The notes below the pieces were generated by a model. It was not told the DNA's origin. It did not search any database and was given only the letters and a program-made list of their open reading frames with translations. A program made the position numbers and the translations under genes. From Streptomyces dengpaensis (lineage in GTDB: Bacteria; Actinomycetota; Actinomycetes; Streptomycetales; Streptomycetaceae), in NCBI RefSeq assembly GCF_002946835.1, contig NZ_CP026652.1, positions 3,348,001-3,412,000 on the forward strand: a stretch of DNA of 64,000 bases. Direction: 5' to 3'. Shown here in pieces: positions 52,383 through 61,887 of the stretch (position 1 is the stretch's first letter; each line of letters opens with the position of its first letter).

Positions 52383-53825
52383 TCACTTCGTGCTCTTTGG
52401 AGTGATGTGCGCCCTTGGTTCCGGGCTGAAAACCGCCAGCGCCCTGCACAGCGCATCCAGCGCCCCCGACCAGGCGTGGTCCGCTGGTGTGCCGTATCCC
52501 ACCACCAGCGCGTCCAGGCGATCCGTGGTGGCGTCGGGGTGGCGGAAGCGGGTGAGACCGTAGACGGCCAGGCCCTGCCAGGCGGCGGTATGGACTGCTG
52601 ACTGCTCGGTGCCCGGGGGGAGTTGGAGGACGGCGTGGAGACCGGCGGAGATGCCGGTGACGCGGACGGCGGGGGCGCGGGTGGCGAGGGCGGCGACGAG
52701 GGCGTCCCGGCGGCGGCGGTAGCGGAGGCGGGTGGCGCGGACGTGGCGGTCGTAGGCGCCGGAGGTGATGAATTCGGCGAGGGTGAGCTGGTCCAGGGCT
52801 CCGGTGGACCAGCCACCGCCGTCCTTCAGCGACGTGACGTCGGCCGCGAGCGACGGTGGCAGGACCAGCCAGCCCAGGCGCAGCCCGGGGGCCAGGGCCT
52901 TGCTGGCGGTGCCGAAATAGACGACCTGGTCGGGGTCGAGGCCCTGCAGCGCGCCGACCGGCTGGCGGTCGTAGCGGAACTCCCCGTCGTAGTCGTCCTC
53001 CAGGATCAGCCCACCCGTACGGCGGGCCCAGTCCACGACGGCGGCACGGCGGTCCGGATGGAGCGGCACGCCCATGGGGAACTGGTGGGCGGGGGTCAGC
53101 AGGACGGCTCGTTCGCCCGTCATGTCGCCCGCGCGCGTGCCGCGTTCGTCGAAGGGGAGGGGGGTCGTGCGCAGGCCCGAGCGGTGCAGGAGGTTCCAGT
53201 GGACGTCCAGTCCGTACGACTCCACGGCGATCGAGCGCAGACCCCGCTGCCGCAGCACCGCGCTGAGCAGCGTCAGGCCGTCCGCGAAGCCGGAGCAGAT
53301 CACGATGCGGTCCGGGTCGGCCCGGACACCGCGGGCCCGGGAGAGGTAGCCCGCGAGGGCGGTGCGCAGTTCGGGACGGCCGCGCGGATCGCTGTAGCCG
53401 AGGGCGTCGTGCGGCGCGGCGGTCAGCGCGCGGCGGGCCGCCTTCAGCCACGCGGCGCGCGGGAAGGAGGCCAGGTCGGGGCTGCCGGGGACGAGGTCGT
53501 ACGTGGGGCGCCCCTGCTCGCGTCTGCGCGGCGCCGTCTCCGGAGCCGGTTGTACGACCGTCCGCTCGGCCACCCTCGTGCCCGAGCCCTGGCGTGCGGT
53601 GAGCCAGCCCTCGGCGACGAGATCGGCGTACGCGTCTGCCACCGTGTTGCGGGCGATGCCCAGGTCGGCGGCGAGCGAGCGGGAGGACGGGAGACGCATA
53701 CCGGGGGCCAGCCGGCCGCTGCGGACCGCCTCGCGCAACGCGTCCGTCAGGCCTTTGCGGACGCCCGTCGCTCCGGTCGGCTCAACATGGAGGTCCACCC
53801 CCAGAGTGGCCCACGTTTCTTCCAT
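52383..53825 (-). CDS. MocR/PdxR-type regulator (GntR HTH plus aminotransferase domain)
   Basis: The N-terminal GntR helix-turn-helix of this 480-residue protein is at about residues 22-88 (LAPGMRLPSSRSLAADLG, IARNTVADAYADLVAEGWL). A fold-type I aminotransferase domain follows, with the PLP Lys in VYFGTASKALAPGLRLGW and ILEDDYDGEFRY before it. MocR regulators bind PLP or an amino-acid adduct and control a divergent gene. The divergent gene here, 48 bases away, is an AhpD/carboxymuconolactone-like gene, an unusual but direct candidate target. Confidence 0.93.
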   Translation of the reverse strand: MEETWATLGVDLHVEPTGATGVRKGLTDALREAVRSGRLAPGMRLPSSRSLAADLGIARNTVADAYADLVAEGWLTARQGSGTRVAERTVVQPAPETAPRRREQGRPTYDLVPGSPDLASFPRAAWLKAARRALTAAPHDALGYSDPRGRPELRTALAGYLSRARGVRADPDRIVICSGFADGLTLLSAVLRQRGLRSIAVESYGLDVHWNLLHRSGLRTTPLPFDERGTRAGDMTGERAVLLTPAHQFPMGVPLHPDRRAAVVDWARRTGGLILEDDYDGEFRYDRQPVGALQGLDPDQVVYFGTASKALAPGLRLGWLVLPPSLAADVTSLKDGGGWSTGALDQLTLAEFITSGAYDRHVRATRLRYRRRRDALVAALATRAPAVRVTGISAGLHAVLQLPPGTEQSAVHTAAWQGLAVYGLTRFRHPDATTDRLDALVVGYGTPADHAWSGALDALCRALAVFSPEPRAHITPKSTK

Positions 53826-53873
53826 GGAAATGGACCATACCCTTGGGCTAGTCCGCTCGTAGGGTCCCTAGAC
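53826..53873 (+). promoter_or_regulatory. Shared promoter/operator of the MocR and AhpD-like genes
   Basis: The 48-bp gap must hold both promoters. A TAGGGT (53860-53865) lies 8 bases before the rightward ATG, consistent with a leaderless transcript. A CCC-TT-GGG core (53840-53847) flanked by GGAC and GTCC is an imperfect palindrome that could bind the MocR protein. This is inference from position and symmetry. Confidence 0.4.
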
Positions 53874-54416
53874 ATGACCACACCCCACGCCGACGCCCAC
53901 ACGACCGCCACCGCGAGCGACGAGGCCGGCAAGACCGTGACATACGCCCCCGAGCACACGGCCCGTCTGGAATGGGCCAAGTTCGCCCCCGACGTCTACA
54001 AGGCGATGATCAAGCTCGACGCGGCGGCCCGACGGGGTGTGGACCCCGTACTCCTGGAACTGGTGAAGATCCGCGCCTCACAGCTCAACCACTGTGCGTT
54101 CTGCCTCGACATGCACACCAAGGACGCGCTCGCGGCGGGCGAGAGCGCCGAGCGGATCATTCAGCTCGGCGCGTGGGAGGAGTCGCGGCACTTCTACACG
54201 GAGAAGGAGCTCGCGGCGCTCGCGCTGACCGAGGCGATCACGGTCCTGACGGACGGCTTCGTACCGGACGACGTGTACGAGCACGCCGCCGAGCACTTCG
54301 AGGAGGCCGAGCTGGCCCAGCTGATCGCCGCGATCACGGTGATCAACGCGTGGAACCGGTTCGGAGTGACCTGCCGCCTGGTGCCCGGGCACTACGAGGC
54401 CGGGCAGTACAAGTGA
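53874..54416 (+). CDS. AhpD-like/carboxymuconolactone decarboxylase family protein
   Basis: This 180-residue protein has the AhpD-type active-site pattern: an upstream Glu in LLELVKIRASQLN and then HCAFCLDMHTKDA with C-x-x-C and a nearby His. That is the peroxidase-linked thiol motif, not the muconolactone site. Such proteins act in peroxide or carbonyl stress. The ATG at 53874 has no ribosome site and a -10-like TAGGGT just upstream, so it may be leaderless. It is controlled, by position, by the divergent MocR protein. Confidence 0.9.
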   Translation: MTTPHADAHTTATASDEAGKTVTYAPEHTARLEWAKFAPDVYKAMIKLDAAARRGVDPVLLELVKIRASQLNHCAFCLDMHTKDALAAGESAERIIQLGAWEESRHFYTEKELAALALTEAITVLTDGFVPDDVYEHAAEHFEEAELAQLIAAITVINAWNRFGVTCRLVPGHYEAGQYK

Positions 54417-54500
54417 GCCGTACGAAGCCGTCGGCCCGCTGACCAGCCCCTTCCGCCTGCCGGCGCCCCGCCCCTGGAGCTGGCGTCGCCCCTGGAGCGT

Positions 54501-54534
54501 GCCCCTGCCGCCCCCCGGGGCGCGCGGCAGGGGC
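54501..54534. terminator. Bidirectional terminator hairpin
   Basis: GCCCCTGCCG (54501-54510) and CGGCAGGGGC (54525-54534) form a perfect 10-bp stem between the convergent AhpD-like gene and the ABC binding-protein gene. Confidence 0.82.
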
Positions 54535-54538
54535 CCGC

Positions 54539-55495
54539 TCAGGACAGCCACGACCTCCACGTCGACTCGTGGCTGTCCACCCACTTCTTCGCCGCCTCCT
54601 GGGGCGACAGCTTGTCGTTGGCGATCATCAACGACACCTCGTTCTGGTCCTCGGTCGTCCACTTGAAGTTCTTCAGGAAGGCGGCCGCCTTGCCGCCGCT
54701 CCGCGCGAAGTCCGCGTTGAGGTACTTCTGCAGCGGGGTGTGCGGGTACGCGCAGGCGACCTCCGCCGGGTCCGCGTCGCAGCCCTCCTTGTACGCCGGG
54801 AGCTTCACCTCGGTCATCGGGACCTTCTTGAAGAGCCACTGCGGCGAGTACCAGTAGGTCAGGAAGGGCTTCTTCTCCTTCGCGAACTGCTTGATCTGCG
54901 TGATCTGCGCCGCCTCCGAACCGGCGAACACGACCTGGTAGTCCAGCTGCAGGTTGTTCACCAGCGCCTTGTCGTTCGTGACGTAGGAGGGTGAGCCGTC
55001 CATCAGCTGGCCCTTGCCGCCGCTTTCGGCGGTGCGGAACAGCGAGGCGTACTTGTCGAGGTTCTTCCAGTCGGTGACGTCGGGGTGCTCCTTGGCGAAG
55101 TACGTCGGGACGTACCAGCCGATGTGGCCGGTGACCCCGAGGTCGCCGCCGCGCGCGATGGTCTTCTTGTCCTCGGCGTACCGCTTCTCCTGGTCGGGGT
55201 GGCCCCAGTCCTCCAGGATCGCGTCGACCCGGCCCTGGCTGAGCGCGTCCCAGGCAGGGACCTCGTCGACCTGGACGGTGTCGACGCGGTAGCCGAGTTC
55301 GTGCTCGAGCAGGTACTGGGCGACGGACACGTTGGCCTGGGCGCCCACCCAGGACTGCACGGAGAGGGTCACGGTCCTGGCGCCCTGCGCGTTGGCGAAG
55401 GGCGAGGCCTGCTGGGTCATATCGGCGGCGCCGCAGCCGGTCAGCAGCAACAGGGCCGCTGCGCCGGCCACCGCGGATGTCGTACGAAGTCGCAT
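54539..55495 (-). CDS. Glycine betaine/choline ABC transporter substrate-binding lipoprotein
   Basis: This 318-residue OpuAC-like periplasmic-binding-type protein has a lipoprotein signal (AAALLLLTGCGAADM). Betaine-binding marks are QSWVGAQANVSVAQYLLEHE, LEDWGHPDQEKRY, TGHIGWYVPTYFAKE and TYWYSPQWLF; aromatic residues such as these Trp/Tyr form the cage for quaternary amines. It ends the operon betB-(betA)-ATPase-permease-binding protein. The ligand should be choline or glycine betaine for osmoprotection. Confidence 0.92.
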   Translation of the reverse strand: MRLRTTSAVAGAAALLLLTGCGAADMTQQASPFANAQGARTVTLSVQSWVGAQANVSVAQYLLEHELGYRVDTVQVDEVPAWDALSQGRVDAILEDWGHPDQEKRYAEDKKTIARGGDLGVTGHIGWYVPTYFAKEHPDVTDWKNLDKYASLFRTAESGGKGQLMDGSPSYVTNDKALVNNLQLDYQVVFAGSEAAQITQIKQFAKEKKPFLTYWYSPQWLFKKVPMTEVKLPAYKEGCDADPAEVACAYPHTPLQKYLNADFARSGGKAAAFLKNFKWTTEDQNEVSLMIANDKLSPQEAAKKWVDSHESTWRSWLS

Positions 55496-55496
55496 G

Positions 55497-57497
55497 TCAC
55501 GCTCCCTTCTTCGAGCGGCGTTCCGTCGGCTGGGTCACCCGGTCGAGCATCAGGCCGAGGCAGACGATCGCGGAGCCGGCGACCAGGCCGGTCGCCAGGT
55601 CGCCCTGGGCGAGGCCGAAGACGACGTCGTAGCCGAGGGCGCCGCCGCCGACGAGACCGCCGATGATGACGACGGCGAGGACGAGCACGAAGCCCTGGTT
55701 GAGCGCGAGGAGCAGGGCGGGGCGGGCCAGCGGCAGCTGGACCTGGCGCAGTTGCTGCCCGCTGGTCGCGCCGAGCGAGCGCGCCGACTCCAGCGCGGCG
55801 GGGTCGACGGCGCGCAGGCCCTGGGTGGTGATGCGGACGACGGCGGGCAGGGCGTAGACGACCGCCGCGGCCACGGCAGGGGCGCGGCCCACGCCGAACA
55901 GCGCCACCACGGGGATCAGATACACGAACTGCGGCATGGTCTGGAAGACGTCCAGCACGGGCCGCAGCCGGCGTTCGACCGCCGCACTGCGCGCCGCCGC
56001 GATGCCGATGCCGAAGCCGAGCACGAGGGTGACGGCGACCGCCGCCAGCACCTGCGACAGGGTGTCGAGGGACGGCTTCCAGACACCCAGCACACCGATC
56101 GCGGCCATCGCCAGGACGGCGGTGAGCGCGGTGCGCCAAGTGCCGATCAGCCAGGCGAGGGTCGCGACGATCAGCAGGACGGACCACCAGGGCAGCCACT
56201 GGAGGCCGTCCCGCAGCGGGTTCAGGACCCCGGTCGTGAAGTGGCCGGCCCAGTCGGCGGTGCCGCCGATGTAGGGGACGCCGGAGTAGAGGTGGTTCGT
56301 CATCCAGTCGACGGCGTGGTTCACGGGCTCGGCGATGTTCACCACCCAGGACTCGGGCCAGTCGAGGCGGCCGGTGAGGCGTCCGGCGAGCGCGACGACG
56401 ACGGCGCCGGCAGCCGCGTACGCCCAGAGGGTGACGCTCTTCGACGCGTCCCCGAGGCCCTGCGACGAGCCTCCGAGGCCCTTCGACGAGTCCCCGAGGC
56501 CGCCCTCCCCCGCCGCTGCCGTCACCCGGTCCAGGACCACCGCGAGCAGCACGATCGGGATGCCCGCGGCGAGCGCGGCGCCCACGTCGACGGAGGCGAG
56601 TGCCTGGTAGACGCGGTCACCGAGGCCGCCCGCGCCGATCACGGAGGCGATGACGGCCATGGACAGAGCCATCATGATCGTCTGGTTGAGGCCGAGAAGG
56701 AGTTCCTTGCGGGCCAGCGGGAGGCGGGCGGTCAGCAGCCGCTGGCGGGCCGTGGCGCCGAGCGAGGCGACGGCCTCCATCACTCCGGTGTCCGCGCCGC
56801 GCAGGCCGAGCGCGGTGAGGCGGGCCATGGGCGGCGCCGCGTACACGACGGTGGCGAGCACGGCCGCGGGGACGCCGATGCCGAAGACCAGCACGACGGG
56901 GAGGAGGTACGCGAACGCCGGGAGCACCTGCATGGTGTCCAGCACGGGCCGCAGCGCGCGGTACGTACGGTCGGACAGGCCCGCCGCCAGGCCGAGCAGC
57001 GCGCCCAGTGCGACGGACGCGAGCACGGCGACCACCATGAGCGCGAGCGTCTGCATGGTGGGCACCCACATACCGAGCAGGCCGCAGGTGAGGAACGCGG
57101 CAGCCGTCCCGAGGGCGAGCCTGACCCCGGCGACCCGCCAGGCGACAAGCCCGGCGACCGCGGTCACACCGGCCCAGCCCGGCGCGAGCAGCACCAGGTA
57201 GACGGCGCGCACCGAGAGGACGACGGCGTTGCTGACGTGCCCGAAGAAGTACAGGAACAGCGGGTGGCTGTCGCGGTTGTCGATGATCCAGTCGCCGGCC
57301 CTGCCGAGCGGCTCGCCGAGGTCCACGGTCAGGGCGTGCGGCCATGTGCCGCTCGCCCAGCGGGAGTCGAGCAACGGCACGAGGACGGCTGCCGCCAGGG
57401 CGAGCACGAGCACCTTGCGGGCGGCCGGCTGCCGGACGAGGGCTCTGGCCCGGTCGGCCGGGCCACTAGGGCCGACGGATGCGGTGACGGCAGCCAT
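55497..57497 (-). CDS. Betaine/choline ABC permease, two fused permease domains
   Basis: This 666-residue protein contains two ProW-like permease domains in tandem. The first ends with an EAA-type loop near VMEAVASLGATARQRLLTA and the second near ALESARSLGATSGQQLRQV, each in about 280 residues with their own helices. A linker with GLGDSSKGLGGSSQGLGD separates them. A single such chain may therefore replace the usual permease pair. It overlaps the ATPase stop by one base (TGATG) and lies one base before the binding-protein gene. Confidence 0.92.
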   Translation of the reverse strand: MAAVTASVGPSGPADRARALVRQPAARKVLVLALAAAVLVPLLDSRWASGTWPHALTVDLGEPLGRAGDWIIDNRDSHPLFLYFFGHVSNAVVLSVRAVYLVLLAPGWAGVTAVAGLVAWRVAGVRLALGTAAAFLTCGLLGMWVPTMQTLALMVVAVLASVALGALLGLAAGLSDRTYRALRPVLDTMQVLPAFAYLLPVVLVFGIGVPAAVLATVVYAAPPMARLTALGLRGADTGVMEAVASLGATARQRLLTARLPLARKELLLGLNQTIMMALSMAVIASVIGAGGLGDRVYQALASVDVGAALAAGIPIVLLAVVLDRVTAAAGEGGLGDSSKGLGGSSQGLGDASKSVTLWAYAAAGAVVVALAGRLTGRLDWPESWVVNIAEPVNHAVDWMTNHLYSGVPYIGGTADWAGHFTTGVLNPLRDGLQWLPWWSVLLIVATLAWLIGTWRTALTAVLAMAAIGVLGVWKPSLDTLSQVLAAVAVTLVLGFGIGIAAARSAAVERRLRPVLDVFQTMPQFVYLIPVVALFGVGRAPAVAAAVVYALPAVVRITTQGLRAVDPAALESARSLGATSGQQLRQVQLPLARPALLLALNQGFVLVLAVVIIGGLVGGGALGYDVVFGLAQGDLATGLVAGSAIVCLGLMLDRVTQPTERRSKKGA

Positions 57498-58765
57498 CAG
57501 GCCACCTCTTCGTCGTCGCCGGCGGCGAGGCCGGGGTCGGCCTTGGCCGGGGCCTGGCTGCCGCGGGCCGGGGCCTGGCTGCCGCGGGCCGGGGCTCCGT
57601 CGTCGCCGACCGCAGCCTGGCTGCCCCCAACCGAGGCCCGGCCGTCACCGACCGCCGCATTGGCGTCGCCGCCCACACCGGCCACCACCCCAAGCAGCGC
57701 CCCCGAGTCGACAACCCCCACACAGCGCCCGGAGTCCACGACCCGCGCCGCGCATCCCGCGCGCGCCACCGCCTCGATCGCCTCCGAGACCGTCGCGTCC
57801 GGAGCCACCGCAGGGCCGTTGCCCGCCTCCTCCGCGGACGCGGTGCGCATGGCCGTGCGGACGGTCATGACCTGCTCGCGCGGCACGTCCCGTACGAACT
57901 CACGCACGTAGTCGTCGGCGGGTGAGCCGACGATCTCCTCGGGGGTGCCGAGCTGGACGATGCGGCCGTCGCGCATCAGGGCGATGCGCTCGCCGAGGCG
58001 CAGCGCCTCGTTCAGGTCATGGGTGATGAAGACCATCGTGCGGCCCTCCTCGCGGTGGAGCCGGATGACCTCCTCCTGCATGTCGCGCCGGATCAGCGGG
58101 TCGAGCGCGCTGAACGGTTCGTCGAAGAGGAGGACCTCGGGGTCCACGGCGAGCGCGCGGGCCAGGCCCACGCGCTGCTGCTGGCCGCCGGACAGCTGGC
58201 CCGGCCTGCGCTGCTCCATGCCTTCCAGACCCACCTTGGCGACGACTTCGGCCGCCTTCGCGCGGCGTTCCGCCTTGCCCACGCCCTGGATCTCGAGGCC
58301 GTACGCCACGTTGTCGAGGACGGTGCGATGCGGGAGCAGGCCGAAGTGCTGGAAGACCATCGCGGCGCGGTGGCGGCGCAGTTCGCGCAGCCGGGTCTTG
58401 TCCATGGCGAGGACGTCCTCGCCGTCGATCGCGAGGCCGCCGGAGGTGGGCTCGATCAGCCGGGTCAGACAGCGGACAAGCGTCGACTTGCCGGAGCCGG
58501 ACAGGCCCATGACCACGAAGACCTCGCCCTTGCGGACGTCGAACGAAACGTTGCGGACGGCCGCCGTGCAGCCGGTGCGGGAGCGCAGTTCGGCGGGGGT
58601 GAGGGCGGCGAGTTCCGGGTCGGCGGGGACGCGCTCGGCCTTCGGGCCGAAGACCTTCCAGAGGCCGTCCACCGAGAACACGGGAGCGGCCGCGACCCCG
58701 GGAGCGGCCGAGGACACCGGAGCAGCGGCCGACAACTCGGCAGCAGCGCTGACCGTCGTACTCAT
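57497..58765 (-). CDS. Betaine/choline ABC transporter ATP-binding protein
   Basis: This 422-residue protein has Walker [15 protein letters not shown], a Q-loop [16 protein letters not shown], the signature [16 protein letters not shown], Walker [13 protein letters not shown] and the switch His in [11 protein letters not shown] partial CBS-like stretch ([20 protein letters not shown]) follows the ABC domain, as in OpuA-type ATPases. The last 60 residues are an Ala/Gly/Ser low-complexity tail with a duplicated ARGSQAP unit. I take the ATG at 58765, where it overlaps the betA remnant stop by one base. Confidence 0.93.
   Translation of the reverse strand: MSTTVSAAAELSAAAPVSSAAPGVAAAPVFSVDGLWKVFGPKAERVPADPELAALTPAELRSRTGCTAAVRNVSFDVRKGEVFVVMGLSGSGKSTLVRCLTRLIEPTSGGLAIDGEDVLAMDKTRLRELRRHRAAMVFQHFGLLPHRTVLDNVAYGLEIQGVGKAERRAKAAEVVAKVGLEGMEQRRPGQLSGGQQQRVGLARALAVDPEVLLFDEPFSALDPLIRRDMQEEVIRLHREEGRTMVFITHDLNEALRLGERIALMRDGRIVQLGTPEEIVGSPADDYVREFVRDVPREQVMTVRTAMRTASAEEAGNGPAVAPDATVSEAIEAVARAGCAARVVDSGRCVGVVDSGALLGVVAGVGGDANAAVGDGRASVGGSQAAVGDDGAPARGSQAPARGSQAPAKADPGLAAGDDEEVA
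57546..57596. repeat. 21-bp tandem repeat in the ATPase 3' end
   Basis: The unit GCCGGGGCCTGGCTGCCGCGG (21 bp, quoted as GCCGGGGCCTGGCTGCCGCG plus G) occurs at 57546-57566 and 57567-57587 with a partial third copy. It encodes the repeated tail motif ARGSQAP. Confidence 0.85.
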
Positions 58766-59093
58766 CACGCACCACCCCCAAGCAGCTCGGCGCACTTCTC
58801 CCCGACCATGAGCACCCCGATCATCGGGTTCACGGCGGGCATGGCCGGGAAGACGGACGCGTCGGCGATCCGGATGCCGTCGAGGCCGCGGATGCGCAAC
58901 TCGGGGTCGACGACCGCGAGTTCGTCCGACGGCGCGCCCATACGGCAGGTGCCCGCCGGGTGGTACACGGTGTGCGCCACTCGATGACGGCGACGGTGAC
59001 GTCCGGGTTCTCGGTGAGGCGGGATGCGATGACGGAGCCTGCCGTGCCGCCGCCGATGACGACGTAGTCGTACGTGTTCTCGTGCTGGGACAT
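58765..59093 (-). pseudogene. betA: betA (choline dehydrogenase) with a large internal deletion
   Basis: The start (ATG 59093) encodes the first 37 residues of a GMC oxidoreductase, with the FAD motif [18 protein letters not shown] up to DVTVAVIE. At about 58981 the sequence jumps, in another frame, to the family's C-terminus: [37 protein letters not shown] and [19 protein letters not shown], ending at 58765. About 400 residues, including most of the FAD and substrate domains, are missing and the frame is broken, so no enzyme can be made. Neighbouring betB and transporter genes are intact. The deletion is precise enough to keep both gene ends. Confidence 0.9.
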
Positions 59094-59120
59094 GAAGTGG
59101 TGCTCCAGGGTGCTGTGTTG

Positions 59121-59157
59121 CGGTGGGGGGTGCGGTGGGGGGTGCGGTGGGAGGGTG
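59121..59157. repeat. G-rich 12-bp tandem repeat
   Basis: The unit CGGTGGGGGGTG is found at 59121-59132 and 59133-59144, with a 13-bp variant at 59145-59157, between betB and the betA start. Its G runs could form a quadruplex on the plus strand; the mRNA carries the C-rich complement. Confidence 0.8.
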
Positions 59158-59221
59158 CGGTGAGAAGGCCCAAGTCGGCGGTGCGCCGCGGGGATTCGTC
59201 CGGCGGACCGGGAAGGCGGGA

Positions 59222-60733
59222 TCAGCCCGCGAACCAGCGGACCGGCTTCGGCGCGAGGTTCTGGTACACGTGCTTCGTCTCGCGGTACTCGGCGAGACCG
59301 GCCGGGCCGAGCTCCCGCCCCACCCCGCTCTTGCCGAAGCCGCCCCACTCCGCCTGGGGGAGGTAGGGGTGGAAGTCGTTGATCCAGACGGTGCCGTGCC
59401 GCAGCCGTGCGGCGACGCGGCGCGCGCGGCCCGCGTCGGTGGTCCAGACGGCGCCCGCGAGCCCGTACTCGGTGTCGTTGGCGAGCCCGACGGCCTCGTC
59501 CTCGGTGCGGAAGGTCTCCACCGTGAGGACGGGCCCGAAGACCTCCTCGCGGACGACCTTCATCTCGCGGTGGCACTGGTCGAGGACGGTCGGCTCGTAG
59601 AAGTACCCGGTGGCGGGCCGGATGCCGGACGGCTCGGGCCGCCTGCCGCCCGCGCGCAGCACCGCGCCCTCGGCAAGCGCGGACGCGACGTACGCCTCGG
59701 TCTTCTCGCGCTGCTGCTCGGAGACGAGCGGGCCGCACTCCACGCCCTCCTCGGTGCCGCGCCCGAGCCTGATCTTCCCGGCCCTGCGCGCGAGTTCGGC
59801 GACGAAGCGCTCGCGCACGGACTCCTCGACGATGAGACGGCCGCCCGCCGAGCAGACCTGACCGCTGTGGATGAAGGCGGCGTTGAGGGCCTGGTCGACG
59901 GCGGTGTCGAAGCCTTCCTCGGTCGCGCAGGCGTCGGCGAAGACGACGTTTGGGTTCTTGCCGCCCAGTTCCAGGGCGACCTTCTTGACGGTCACGGCGG
60001 CGGAGCGCGCGACCTTCGTACCGCTGACGAGGCCGCCGGTGAAGGAGACGAGGTCGACGCCGGGGTGCTGGGCGAGGCGGGCGCCGACCGTGTGCCCGGG
60101 CCCGGTGACGATGTTGGCGACACCGTCGGGCAGTCCGGCCTCGGCGAGCAGCCGGAGCAGGGCGATGGTGGTCAGCGGGGTGATCTCACTCGGCTTGATC
60201 ACGAAGGTGTTACCCGCCGCGAGCGCGGGCGCGATCTTCCAACTGGCCTGGAGCAGCGGGTAGTTCCAGGGCGTGATCATGGCGCAGACGCCGACGGGCT
60301 CGTGCACGACGACGCTGTGGATGTCGTCGGAGCCCGCGTCGACGACCCGTCCGCCGCCCTCGCCCACGACGAGATCGGCGAAGTACCGGAAGGCGTCGGC
60401 GACACAGTCGATGTCGACGCGCCCCTCCTCCAGGGTCTTGCCCGCGTCGCGGCTCTCCAGGAGCCCGAGCCGCTCGCGGTCGCGTACGAGGAGATCGGCG
60501 ACACGGCGCAGGAGTGCGGCGCGCTCGGCGACGGGGGTGCGGGGCCAGGGGCCCTCGTCGAAGGCGCTGCGGGCCGCCGCGACGGCCGCGTCCGCGTCCC
60601 TCTCGTCACCCTCCGCGACCACGGCGAACGGCTTGCCGTCCGCGGGATCGACGATCTCGCGGGTGGCGCGGGAGACGGCTTCGCGCCACTCGCCGCCCAC
60701 GTGAAGGGTCTGCTGTGCCTGCTGTCCTGCCAT
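59222..60733 (-). CDS. betB: Betaine aldehyde dehydrogenase
   Basis: This 503-residue NAD-dependent aldehyde dehydrogenase makes glycine betaine. The catalytic Glu lies in KKVALELGGKNPNVVF and the nucleophile Cys in IHSGQVCSAGGRLIVEE. The cofactor loop reads FTGGLVSGTKV, and MITPWNYPLLQASWKIAPAL is typical of BetB. I chose the ATG at 60733, where the family begins; a GTG at 60853 would add 40 atypical residues. It heads the betB-betA-transporter operon. With betA broken, its aldehyde substrate must come from another enzyme or from outside. Confidence 0.92.
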   Translation of the reverse strand: MAGQQAQQTLHVGGEWREAVSRATREIVDPADGKPFAVVAEGDERDADAAVAAARSAFDEGPWPRTPVAERAALLRRVADLLVRDRERLGLLESRDAGKTLEEGRVDIDCVADAFRYFADLVVGEGGGRVVDAGSDDIHSVVVHEPVGVCAMITPWNYPLLQASWKIAPALAAGNTFVIKPSEITPLTTIALLRLLAEAGLPDGVANIVTGPGHTVGARLAQHPGVDLVSFTGGLVSGTKVARSAAVTVKKVALELGGKNPNVVFADACATEEGFDTAVDQALNAAFIHSGQVCSAGGRLIVEESVRERFVAELARRAGKIRLGRGTEEGVECGPLVSEQQREKTEAYVASALAEGAVLRAGGRRPEPSGIRPATGYFYEPTVLDQCHREMKVVREEVFGPVLTVETFRTEDEAVGLANDTEYGLAGAVWTTDAGRARRVAARLRHGTVWINDFHPYLPQAEWGGFGKSGVGRELGPAGLAEYRETKHVYQNLAPKPVRWFAG

Positions 60734-60957
60734 GATCGGTGTTGCCTTCCGTTCCTGTTCCGTGCCCCTGCGTCGCACACATGCCGCTCCCGCGACACAC
60801 GTGTCGCCCTTGGGGACCGGGAGCGCCTGCCCCCCGGCCCCGGATGCATGCACAACCGGTGACCAGAAGTGCGCCGAGTCACTGACAAATCGCCCAATAT
60901 GCGAACGGATGGGTTGAAACCTACGCTGAGTGTGACCGGCACCCTGGAGGTGACGCG

Positions 60958-61731
60958 ATGTCCAGCCATCTGCGGACGCACCGCCTCAGGACCGCGGCGA
61001 CCGGCACGGCGGCAGCCACGGCCCTGCTCTTGTCCCCCGCCGCGGCCCTGGCGGACAACGGAAAGGATCCGTCGGCGAAGGAACTCTCCGACCAGGCGCG
61101 CGAAACGCTGGCGGAAGCGAAGTCGGTCCATCTGAAGCTCCTGGACAAGAGCGCGAACGCGAGGGCCAGCGAGAGCTCGCCGACCTCGCTCGACCTCTCC
61201 TTCGACCGGGACGGCAACTGCGCGGGTTCGATACGGATGGGCGGCGACGGGGGCAGCGTGAAGGTCGTCATCCGGGACGACCAGGCCTGGGTGAAGCCCG
61301 ACACGGCCTTCTGGAAGGCGCAACTCCCGGACGGCCAGGGCGACACGGCCGCGAAGACCGTCAAGAACCGCTATGTCCACGGCTCCACGAACGACGCCCT
61401 CCTCGCGGGCATGGCCGACGCCTGCGATCTCAAGACCTTCCAGTCGGAGGTCGCCGAGTCCGGAGAGCGGCACGCCTTGAAGAAGGGCGCCGAGACGACG
61501 GTCGAGGGTGCCGAGGTCATCCCTGTGACGTTCGTGGATGAGGGCACGACCACCACCCTCTACATCAGCACGGACTCCGACCACCACCTCGTCCTTGCCA
61601 CCAAGAAGGGCGACGACACCGACCTGGCGCTGACCTTCGCCGACTACAACGAGCCCGTCCCGTCGGCCACGCCGCCGGCCGCCGAGTCGGTGGACATCTC
61701 CGAGCTCCCGGAAGAGCTGCGCAACCCTTAG
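60958..61731 (+). CDS. Secreted protein with LppX/LolA-like features
   Basis: This 257-residue protein has a signal peptide (GTAAATALLLSPAAALADNG) without a lipobox Cys, so it is secreted or cell-associated. The mature part alternates short strands like LolA/LppX-type hydrophobic-ligand proteins: SVHLKLLDKSANAR, SLDLSFDRDGNCAGSIRMGG, VKVVIRDDQAWVKPDTAFW and ALTFADYNEP. GGAGG lies 7 bases before the ATG. The fold assignment is tentative and no ligand can be named. It diverges from betB. Confidence 0.8.
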   Translation: MSSHLRTHRLRTAATGTAAATALLLSPAAALADNGKDPSAKELSDQARETLAEAKSVHLKLLDKSANARASESSPTSLDLSFDRDGNCAGSIRMGGDGGSVKVVIRDDQAWVKPDTAFWKAQLPDGQGDTAAKTVKNRYVHGSTNDALLAGMADACDLKTFQSEVAESGERHALKKGAETTVEGAEVIPVTFVDEGTTTTLYISTDSDHHLVLATKKGDDTDLALTFADYNEPVPSATPPAAESVDISELPEELRNP

Positions 61732-61744
61732 GGCCTGTCCCGCG

Positions 61745-61807
61745 GATCACGCCGCGGACGCGCGGCTGACGTGGCGTGATCACTCCTGAACCGGCAATGT
61801 CCGGTTC
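61745..61807 (+). terminator. Two hairpins after the secreted-protein gene
   Basis: GATCACGCC (61745-61753) pairs with GGCGTGATC (61773-61781) around an alternative small GCCGCG/CGCGGC stem. GAACCGG (61788-61794) pairs with CCGGTTC (61801-61807). They follow the stop at 61731. Confidence 0.6.
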
Positions 61808-61887
61808 CGCTGCGCAATGCATCGATGTGGTAACCGAGTTGGGCACACGTGCCGCTGTCATGGGCCCGTCTCGGCCACAATGTCTCC

